Of a DNA stretch of 64,000 nt, positions 1 through 11,355 are shown one piece after another. The DNA is taken from assembly GCA_016785225.1 (NCBI GenBank), contig JAFBJZ010000623.1, positions 2,270,501-2,334,500 of the forward strand. Direction: 5' to 3'. The notes beneath the pieces were generated by a model. It was not told the origin of the DNA, did not search any database, and worked only from the letters and a program-made list of their open reading frames with translations. How positions within the stretch are numbered: position 1 is the stretch's first letter; each line of letters begins with the position of its first letter. The translations under genes were made by a program, and so were the position numbers. The stretch is from Psettodes erumei. Its lineage: Eukaryota; Chordata; Actinopteri; Pleuronectiformes; Psettodidae.

Positions 1-2664
1 CCTCCAAGAAGCCCAGCAAGTTGCCCACGCTGCCCTTCTGCACGGCGACTGCTCGCGCTGCCATAGTATCGCCTTGGGCCAGGTTGGCCAGTAGGACCAC
101 GGCCATCTCCCTGCAGACTGCGACCTTCCTGTCTCCAATTAGCCGCACCAGGTTTCCATAGAGCTTCTCCAACCGACTGAATGGCGGAGTGGCCAAGATG
201 AGGTCCACATTGTTATCTTGGATGCTTAATTTGCTTAGCGTCTCCAGGACCAGTCTCTGAGGTGACAAAGCACTGTGGGGGCCCAGGGTGGGGAAGGGAT
301 CCTGGGCCTCTGCTGAGGGGCAAACAGCCCAGTGGAGAAGACCATCCAACAGAGGCAAGCAGATGCTTTCGGGGTAGACGGAAAGGTCCAGTTGGCCTGA
401 GATGTTCGCCAAAGTGACCAGCGTGTTCTCCCTCAGGAGCTCCAAGCAGTCCCACCACCATTCATCCCTTTGGCCCACTCCCTCGTCCGAATCCTCATCC
501 TTCTCGTAGGTGAGCGGGGCCTGTTTGCGTTCAGGGTGCCGGTGGTGGAGCAGGATCAGGCGACCCAGTAGCAGCAGCAGCCCTGGATGCTTGGACATTT
601 CGTGGTCATTGCCTGGCACAAAGGAGAGGCTGCGGACAATGTTGGAGACACAGATGCAGCGGCGGGCTAAAGAATCCTGCCAGTTAGCCAGTGCAATGAG
701 CGGCCCCTCGTCCTTACTGTGAGGCTCGTCCTCCAGGATGGTGCCAGTCTGCTGTGCCTGCTGGGTTAAAACACTGCCAGAGGAAAGAGCCGGCCTATTA
801 TTCTCCTGGTGACTCTTTGCACCTTCAGAGCATGGTTTCCTCTCCTCCTCGGTGATGAGCGCGGGGCTGGCCTTCTCAGAGGCCGTCGCTATCTCGGAGG
901 AAGAGGTCTCTTTTGGCTCTTCTTCATCCTGATGCCTCCTTTTCTCCTCCTCGGTTGGCAAACAATTTTCCCGTATGTCTTCTTCTAGGACTCGTCTCTT
1001 CAGCAAAACCGGGGGCACGGGTATTCGTTCTCGAGGTTCCAAGAAGTCTTTGCGTGGTTCAAAGTGGGTCTGGATGTGTTCTGTTGAGTCTCCCCCTCCA
1101 GCACTCCAGTGAAGTAACCCACTGTCAAACTCCTGCAGTTTGCCATGATTATTAGTCTGGCCGCCCACAAACGGGTCTTTCTTTCGTACCACTTTTAGGG
1201 GAAACTTGTCGAACTTGCTGGCCTGTTTGGGTCTCTCAAGAGCAGGTGAGGATTGCAACGAGCCAGTCTGTTCAGATGAAGAGCCCTTGCCCTTCTTCTC
1301 CTCCTCCTCCCTCTTCTCATCTCGACCACAGGATTTAGAGATCTGCCCTCGCTCGTCCCCTTCTTTCATGTGAGCTGGCCCCTCGGTTTCTCGTTCCTCC
1401 TCTTCTTCGTCTCCATCGTCTTCCTCTTGCTCCATGTCCTCGGCCCGTGGCTCCTCTTCGTCCGTGCTCTCCAAGTCCCGTTTCAAGGTATCAGGATCAA
1501 GTAGTGTCCTCTGGCCAGGATCTCCAACCTCATATTCCCGCAGAATGCCAAAGATTTCAATGAGGCAGCGTCTGAAATATTCAACCACCAACTCCAGGAG
1601 GCCAGGCAACTGAGGAGAGAGCAGGACCGTACAATATATTAGCCACGGTCACCATGCATACTGTACTGTTAACACCTATGCAGGTTTTACATTAAGTCTC
1701 ACCGTGTTGAGATCAAAGGTAGAAATACTGCTGTCATCATACAGGAGAATGTTGATGGTATCCAAGGCCCACGTGCTCTCAGCCAATAAACCTGACTTTA
1801 ATGACATCATGACTCTCCAGGCCTCTGGCGTTCCTATGGGGTCGAGACAAAAATCAATTGTTACCAAGTATTCTCTGAGCAACTACACTCACAATGTCAC
1901 AAGATGTTGCCACAGTTTACAATCTGCAGCCATACCAATATCTTTCATGGTGAGTCTCCGGCGTGGTTTCAGGACAGGATGGCTAGCTTCTACAGAACCT
2001 GGGGGAAAAGGCATGTCTCGCCTGATAAGAGGCGACTGCACCGGAGGGGGCACTATGTGAGATGCAGGCACCGGGGGGCCAGCCTTCTGCATCTTCATTA
2101 CTCCGTGCATGTAGGGAGATTTACTAGGCGATGTCCTGCTCTCCATGGGGCGGGGCATGGAGGCCGGGCTGGACACCTGTGGAATGTGGTTCTGCACACC
2201 CTGAGGGGGCTGGTAGTTAGACTGCACTGAACGAGGCATAGGTTGGCCAGGTCCTGCTGGACCATAGGGAGGCTGCCGCGGGCCCATTTGACCCCCCCAC
2301 TGGCCGTCGTGATTCATGCGCTGTTCTGATGTCATCATCTCCTCCGAGCGGTTCATGCCAGGGTAACCGGGTCCCTGAGGTGGGCCCCCAGGGCCACCTT
2401 GCCGGCTGGGGTAGTTCTGATAGTTCATGTCTCGCGGCCCTTGCCACATGCCTCCCTGTGGACCCTCAGGGCCCGACTGCATCATCTGAGGGGGCATGTT
2501 GGGCTGAGCGTTGGGCCCTGCGGCTCCCTGCATCCGTTCGCGACCAAAGGGGAAGGGGAACTGATTGCCCGGGCCAGGTGGACGGCGCTCAGAGCCGGGG
2601 TAGGGCCCACTGCCGCTGTACTGATTGTAAGACTCCTGCTGTCCTGAAGAAGCTGCAGAGGCGC

Positions 2665-2706
<42 letters not shown>

Positions 2707-5700
2707 GTGGTTGTTGTTGTTGTCCGCCAGGGAAAGGCCCACTGTACTCCGCCTCATGGCGCTTTGATGGAGGATAACCCCCTTCCACAGGACGCTTGTA
2801 AGTCTGCACATTAAAGAAGGCATACAGATACATGATTCAGGAGAAAGGCTGCACAAATGAGCTCGTAAAACCCCAAAATACACGCGACAGCTCCATCGAG
2901 GCTAACAATCAGCAAAATGCAAACTACTGACATTATGTATCTCAGTTTCTAGTGATAGCAAGTGCTGTGCAGATGGATCATTTACCTGTTGTTGTGGTTG
3001 TTGTTGTTGTTGTTGTTGTGGGTACATTCCAGGCTGCTGATTTGGGTAGGAGCCAGCAGGGGGCGTTCCCTGTCCAGGATACTGATTACCATAGGAATCA
3101 TGCCTGAAAACATCATGTCCCGTCAGTTCGACCGTGAAAATCTCTCTCGCTCATTCATTAAGGACAAGCCCCACTGATACATACACACACTATCACATAT
3201 AGTGCTGAACGTAGAGGTTGCAAGGGTTAGCTTTTTGTGTACAGCTTCACAATCAATCACATCAAAGTAAACCTCTTTCATACCAGCTTTATCAATATGA
3301 TGATTTCATTCATTGTAAAAAGGAAAATGTAATCCTTTGTGACAACTGTACTGCTTACTAGTACACAACGCTAGCCCCCACACAATCTCAATGGGATTCA
3401 CACTTTTCAGTCAGTGAACCTCTGTCTGTGCTTCACCACATCCACACACACGTCAGACGGAGCAGGGAAGAACCAATCAAAGGTTCAGGTTGTGATCATG
3501 TGCTAAGTAGTTGTCATGATAATAAACATCATATATGAAATTAAACAGTACAACTGGATGAAATAGGTCGTCTTATAAGGACATTGATGAACCATGTCTG
3601 AAATCCTCTGACGTTTCCCATTATTACATGAGGATTCACAAAAGATTTTTTTTTTGTTACATGAAGAATGATCAGTTTCCAATGACAGAAGCTTCAAACC
3701 GAAGACTGACCGTGGCTGCTGTGGTGGGAAGCGATTTGGCGAATACATCCCCGTGTCGGCGTTGGCAGGCATCATAGGGTTTGGCTGAGGAGCACCGGAT
3801 CCCATGTTGCCCTCTGGGCCCATTCCTTGCTCTGACCTGGGAAAAATCAGAACAATAGGCATGGTATGGGTTTTTGGGTTTTTTTTGGGGGGGGGGGTTC
3901 ATCTCTTTCTTCACACATACATACAAATTACAATAGAGCTCGTGGGATAACAAGTGTTACAGTCACAACCTCAACACCGACACTTTCGCCAAAATTCTTA
4001 GTCTATTTCTTCGTTATCCATCCTAAACCATTGGCTGCTATCAGTCAGACAAGTCCAAGTGAATGACTACTTTCTTTGATGGCCTGTTTTAAACAGGAGA
4101 ATCCTGATGTGACAAATTTAAAGAGTTTACCAATTTGCCAATGTTGTGGTTGACAAAAATAGTTCTGTCTGTGGTGCTAGGACAAGAAATACACAGACCT
4201 TTCACTGGTAAGAACAAGGGCTTTTCTGTGTTGAAACTCACCAAATTAAATCACAATCATCCAGATATCCCAAACTTTTAAAATAGACTCCAAGGTTGAA
4301 TTTACAACAATGATTTCTGTTAACGGAGCCGCATAAACCCACTGCACGACGCTTCTTCTACCACAAAGGCAAAGCTATCAGTATCTGTGTGTCAGTGAGA
4401 CGGATTGTAAATCAAAATCAGTAATAAATGAATGAATAATAGATAGAGCTATGAGAAAATGACAGTCTGACCACGTCTTCCTCTGAAGACGTGCAACTTT
4501 TTCAGAAATGTGACCTAAGTCAAAGCTCACGTTGGGTGCTCGTTTCCTCAACACCACCAGGACCACCCTTGGCCTTACATCATTGACTCAAAACATAGAA
4601 AAGCGAGTAAGAAGGCAGCAGATCCAAATGCATTTCTGAACGTAAATGGAGCCGATCATAAAAAACACACTATCTGCTGGTTAATCAGTAGCGTTTAATG
4701 AGCTTCCATTCAGGAATTCCTACCTCCTGTCGTAGCCTGGTCCATAAGGATACTGCTGTCTGGGCCCCATTGGCATTGTGCCCATTGCCCCAGGTGGTCC
4801 TCTGTTGAATGGAGGCTGCTGCTGCTGCTGCTGTTGTTGTTGTGGCGGTTGCTGCTGCTGTTGGTCACCCACCCCGCTGTTAGGGCCCTGGTTAGCAGGT
4901 AGAAACTGCTCCCCCACTGCAAATGCATTCACAATCAAAACCCATTTAGGAGTGATTAACTGAGCGGGTAATTAAGGACAACGTGACTCATTCAGCTCTC
5001 GCCCATTCGGTGTGCCCACCTTTCCGCATGCTGCCAAAGGGGTCCTTGTTGGGTTCGTACGGGCCCATGCGCCCCGGCATGTCTGCTGCGCTCATGCCAG
5101 ACTGATAGGCAGAGTTGGGCGTCAGGTTCTTTCTGGGGAAAGCAGGGTCGTTTCCTTCAGCAAAAGGGTCCTGCAGGTTAACGCTGCTCCTAAGAGGTAA
5201 GCAAAGGTGAGTGTGGGGGATGAGGCGGGGAAGGAAACGAGAAAGACAGAAGAAGAGTTTCCCTCATTACATTAATTCAATGTAGATAGTGTCTTTTAGA
5301 GTTGATCAGTACGCTCATATCAGCTGGTAAACTATTAAACAAGAATCACCTGGACACTGGGGGGCATGGGGGGCATCTGGGTATGAGGAGTGGAGGCGGG
5401 GGTGGGAGGTTTTAAGTCTCCCCCCTCAGCCATGGAGCTGCTGGTGGACTGGGGTGTCTGAGGCCCCTGCAGAGAGCCTGACCCAGCTGTGGAGCAGAGG
5501 GACGCTTCAGTTTGAAATAAGAGAGGAGCAGACAGAAACGCACGTGACTTTAATGACACTCCAACACAACCAGTGGTGTATTCTGCTGCTGCTGCTGCTG
5601 TTCCGATGTGGATTAGTCAATCTGAAGCGAATCGGCGTACGGCTCTAACCTGGAGAGGGTGGCTGGACCTTAGCAGTCTGGTTCTTTTTGTTGTCTGAAA

Positions 5701-8700
5701 AAATCTCAGGGGGAGGGTCCTCACCACGCTCAACTTTGCACTCAAAGGCATACAGACACTGGATGTACTGTTTCTTCAAAGAGCTGGCAGCGCTGCTGGA
5801 TGTCCCCACGTTCAGGGTGGTGGCCAGATCGCGCCATTTCTTATTCTTATTCACCTGAGACACAAACAGCGAGACATCCTTAGAGAGATGATACAAGACA
5901 ATGGGGAAGAAACAAATGCACTTTAGTCTCCATAGCTGTTGCCATATTAACCTGCGTCATGCCTCCAATCTCTTTGACTGACATATAGAGCCGGAAGAGA
6001 TCGAGGGGTTTGCGTCCTACAGCTGGCAGGTTGGTCATGCCCATGGCCTTCTCTTCGATGAAGGCCAAATAACGGTCCACCCACATCTTCCTGTCGGGCT
6101 CCGGTCCGAGCTCATACAGCCGTGTTATCTTTTCACTGGTGGTGGTGGAAGAATTGGACTTCTGTTTTGTGCAAGAGAAAACAGAAGCACATTTTAAAAA
6201 CAGACCAAAAATTCTACAGTCGCACCACAGGAAGGTGGTCAGGCTTCCAAAAACATTCAGAGACAGGTTACCTTCGATTTAGAATCTGGCTTCGGTGTTC
6301 CACTCCCATCTACTTTGTTATTCATCTTATTGTTCATTTCTGGACTGGGGGCCATACCTAGAAACAAGGATGGAGGTTGGAAACTAGCTGTTAAACTGCC
6401 ACATAAAAAAGAGGAAATAAGGCCAGGTGCAGTCATCTCTGTGAGATTTACCACTTGAGTTATTGGCCATGTTTGGCCCCATAGGATAAGGCGATCCACC
6501 TTGAGTGTTCATCATTCCAGGCATGTTGTTCATGGGAGGGCCGTAAGGTGGCCCGGACCCCATCATGCCTGGAGACATGTTGGGGTAACCAGGCATCCTG
6601 CAACGAAGACAAAATATATCAGGACCTCGTGATGTGACAAATGACGCTCCGTCTCACAGCTGTACATAAGAGAGAAGTGGATTGAGTGAACATGAGCCCA
6701 CCTGTTGTGCATGGAGTTGGAGGCAGGGTGCTGCATGGCTGTGGGGTCCTGGGGCTTTCTGTTCATGCCTGGAGGAGGACACATTCCTGAGCCTACCTGG
6801 GGCGGCATGTTGCCCATGTTTGGGCCCATGTTGGGGCCCATGTTGGGACCCATGTTGGGACCCATGTTAGGGACCCATGTTGGGACCCATGTTGGGGCCC
6901 ATGTTAGGGCCCATGTTAGGGCCCATGTTGGGGCCCATGTTTGGGCCCATGTTGGACCCATGTTGGGGCCCATGTTGGGGCCATAGGGACGTGCCCCCAT
7001 TTGATTCGGAGGCATCCTTCCTGGAGGCATGCCAGCATAAGGTGGACCCCCGCCTTGTCCTGCCATGGGGTTCATTGGGCCCATGCCTGGCCCGGGGTAG
7101 TTGGCATTGGGCATGTTGCCATAGCCAGGTTGACGGGGATAACCTGAAGATCACATTGCAAGGACGAAACATCAGTAAATGGTGTAGCTGCACTGGTCGA
7201 GAAACAAAATCACTGCACCAGCCAGGGGTTTATTAGTGTAAAAGCCAGGACTGAGCTCCATGAGGCAGACTTTTCCCTACTGTGTGCTAGCACCCTGAGC
7301 AACAAGCCTTCGTCACAGTCTCAGCTCTACTGACAGGAGGCTCTGCTACGTCAGCTGACTCTCTGCTTCACTGCTATAAATAGCTGCAACAGACTCAGAG
7401 GGAGGGACCAGCGGCAGCATGGTTTTCCTATTAGACAGGGAGATATAGTCCATAGGTCTGTCTAAAGGGAAACGGGCACATGACAAAACTTTACACGGAG
7501 TAAAGTTATGTGGGAACCCTTTTATATATATATATATATAAAAACATAAAGTTCAAGCCTAAAAATCTCATCTCATCTTTTCACAATGTGACAGGGACTC
7601 AAAACAAAATTCTCTCTTCAAGTCAAACCCTGACACAGACAGTTCTCATGTACACACCTTGGGGGCCATACTGTGCTCCTTGCTGCCCATAGCCACCCAT
7701 GGAATTGTTCTGCTGATACGGGGCCATCCCAGGATGCATCTGTCCCCCGGAGGACTGGCGCGGCGACAGCGCCGAGGCGGACTGAGGCGAGCCGTACGGG
7801 GGCATCTGAGGGTTTCTCTGCATAAAGCCTGAACGAGGGAAAGAGGGAGCTGGGGGCTCAGGCTGGGATGCTACGGCACACGCTCCCGACGCGCTGGTCT
7901 CTGTGAGCACTTTGCGTTGACACGGCAGCATACCTCTGTCCTGGGCCATCGGGGACTGGCTCATCGCGGGGTGCAGGCTCCCGTCTGACTGCACACTTGA
8001 CGGCCTGGGGGGCATCTGGGTCCCTGAGCCATCATATTTAACTTAAGTCAGGGCGAGTTCAAAAACAGGTACAAGCGCCGAGTTTTCAGCCACTTTATTA
8101 TAGTAAGACCATAGTGACTTATTCTAAGAATAAAGGGGATTTCCATTGTTAACCAACAGAAAACTGAACCGTGGACTTTCATCTACACAAGTTATCATCA
8201 AAAAGAGTGTCCCGCCATGTTAAGCAGGATATTAAGGAGTATTATTTGAGAGCATGCAACTATTTTTTTTTTAATTTTTGCCCCAGACGACTCAGCCCAC
8301 CTGGCATGTTGGCGGGTGACAGCGGTCCTGTGCGGGGCGTGCTGGCGCTGGCGGGGGAGCCGGCCGGGGAGGGCGAGGGCCCTCGGATGCCCGGCAGGTG
8401 TGGGGACGTGTGGGGAGAGAAGGGCGACTGAGCCGGGTTGCTCTGCTCGCCCTGGCTGCTCGACACGCCCGACGTGCTCACGCCGGGACTCAGGGCGCCC
8501 TCGGCGCCAGTCGGCAGGTCATCGATGGACCCCGACAGGTCCTGAGGACGCACACACACGAGGAGCAGAGTCAAGCACAATCTAACACGGCGAAGAAGCA
8601 ACTGCTTCAACTACTGGGTATTTGTACAGTGTGTTTGTTACATTTGCTAAATGATGACTCAGTACAGTAAAGCTGATTTCCTGTATTTGCTGTAGTAAGA

Positions 8701-11287
8701 GCATGTTGCAAATCCTTCTGTTGTTAAAGTACGAGTGGCACACATACGAGCACTATCCACAGACCCAGAGGCTTTTGTCCTTATTTATCTCTTTCAAAGG
8801 GAAAAAAAATGAGCGTACATTAGTGCAGAGGGTTGTCATGGTTACCAAGGTTTGTAGGATGCAAGCTGAGTCAGCTTGGAGCGGCAGCCTTGCCATGTGA
8901 TTTAATACACAAACAAACGCTCTTGCATTCATCTCAGATGTGCTCCTTTACTCAGCACCTCGCACCACACAGCTGTGCAACGCCGTCAGGGGAGGGGACG
9001 GCACAGCAGCCGCCGTACCAACATTAACGGCTGACATTCACATAACACGAAGGGAGTTTTTAAATTTAATGAGGCCCACAATGTCATATTTAGGTAAGTA
9101 GTAAAATGACTATGTCCTGTGTAATAAAAACCAAAAGAAACAAAGAGAAATTAACCTTCTAACCATCAGAATAAAAAGCAAAAGCACAGTGAGGAAAAAG
9201 CTTTTTGTGTTCCAGCAGCGATATGTAGCAGAACTGACCGGAAGGCTGGAGGGGCGGCCTTGGCTGTCCTCTGGGCCCGATTTGGGCTGAGCGGATGGAG
9301 GGGCATTGGACTGGAAGGAGTCCTGGGATACCTCCTAAAAGGAGATAACAGGTAACAGAACACGTGCTTGAGATGCAGGAAACACACACACGTGTGAGAA
9401 CACACACAGATACCTGTGTGTAAAGAATATGAGGGCAGTACCTGCTGCTGTGGGGGAGGAAAGCGCTGATAAGGTGACTGTTGTGCTTGCTGCTGCGGGT
9501 TTTGTGGGTACGCCGCAGGCTGGCCCTGTGGGTGTTGGCTGTGTCCAGGCGGCTGCTGCGGAGGCTGGGACTGTGTCTGCTGTTGCTGTGACGGAGGCTG
9601 CTGAGGCCCCTGTGTGGAGCCGGGTAGTTGGACTGGCCCTGTGATCCAGGGGGAGCCTGGGAACTGGGCTGCTGTGGGGGCTGACTGGGGGGGCCCTGCT
9701 GCTGGGTGTAGGGAGACTGACCGGACTGTGAGGCTGAGGCTTGAGAATAAGGTGGCTGAGACTGTGGGGGCCCTTGGGACGGGCCTGGCAGTGGCCCCTG
9801 GGGCTGCGGGGGCATGTGTGGCTGCTGATAGGGTGGTCCTCCCTGGGTGTGAGGAGCAGAGGTTGGCGCAGGGTGGGGCTGCCCCGGGTAAGGTGTTTGG
9901 CCACCTGGTTGTCCTGGTGGGGGCTGGGAGTAGGGGGTTTGCTGCTGGCTTGGATGAGGAGCCTGGCCTGGTTGGCCATAATATGGCGCTTGGCCCTGAG
10001 AGCCATAGCCTCCTGGTCCCTGCTGTCCATAAGATCCCATCTACACAAGTACACAAACACAGGAGACAAACACAAATGAAGAGGCCGGCAAAAGAGAGAG
10101 GACTGACTGAAACCGCTGAGGACGTCTCTGCGAGTACCTGTGGACCATAGGGCATGCCGCCCATGCCTCCAGGGGTACGGCCTTGCATTCCCACTGGGTA
10201 TCGCTGGGGACCCGGAGGCCCGTAACCCTGGCCAGGGTAACCAGGCCCCGGTTGTGGCCCTGTGGGAGGCCCCTGCTGTGACTGCTGGCCGTACGGGCTG
10301 CCTGCTCCGTACAGCTGACCTCGCATCTTGCCCATTGCGTCCATGGGACCAGGCGGCTGCACGTGGTAAGAACGTGGGGAAAGAAATGAACAAATAACGT
10401 AGGTGAATCTTGCATGCATGCAGCCCCCCTCCCTCATATACGCCATAGCTATGCCATTACAGTGTTTTCCTGAAAGGCCATAAAATACCTGGCTGTGGCG
10501 TGTAACTTCCCGGGGACCAAACGTGCAAAAATAAACTCGGGTGAATGAGGAAACTGTGCTTTTTTTCACCTTATTTCCCACGGTCATTACCCTGATTTTT
10601 TTCACCTCACTTTGCCATAGTTTGGGAAGTCAACAGAGCTATATATATCTGCTTTCAAATGGAGGGCAGTCTGCCCAATCTTAAACATATCCCAGCTGTG
10701 CTCCTGTTTTGAGCCGGGTCCAAGTAGCTTTTTTTCCCCAGGGAAGGCAGTTTGGCTCCGGATGAATGACATCAGAAATGAAGGAAGTACTTTCGCAAAA
10801 ACGTACATGTGCGCGCTCAGTCTACGACCCCGCGCTTACTATGAACTGAACTCTCTGCGTGCACAAACTGGACGCTGCGTCTGGACCGCCAGTGCTTTCC
10901 ACTCGCTGCTGTGCAAGAACCTCCCCCGGCCTCACCTCCACCTGAAGTAGGACGCCAACGGGTCAGGGAGCTGGTGACAATTTCAGCTCCAAAACCTCCA
11001 GAACACCCTCACATCGCGCCGGGTGAATTCCCGCATCTGCACTTTTGGTGAGAGGAGGCTACTCGCCTAAATGTCGGGCCTTTACAAACAGTATGCAAAA
11101 TGCCTTACGTGACATTTAGCAGATCCAAGATAATGAAGTGAAATAAATAGGAGCAGCACATGGCTAATCTGCATAAGACAGAGAGGAAACTCCCTTGGTG
11201 GGTGAGAGATGGTGGACTGCCTTCTGATTGGCTTTTTTTGGGGGGGGGGGGTTCTTTGCAGTCACACAGTCAAACTTGTGTGGCATG

Positions 11288-11355
<68 letters not shown>

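Noticed and set aside
2329..2814. Plus-strand 161-residue open frame with a poly-Leu/Val run
   Set aside because: It is antisense to arid1a exon 18 and its leucine run is the CTG repeat. No family resemblance was seen.
6813..6980. CRISPR-like array
   Set aside because: The 12-bp units are directly tandem without spacers and code for GPNM within an arid1a exon.
9166..10605. 479-residue minus-strand open frame
   Set aside because: It reads through arid1a exons 2-3 and their introns. The parts that match ARID1A are confined to the spliced exons, so it is not a separate gene.
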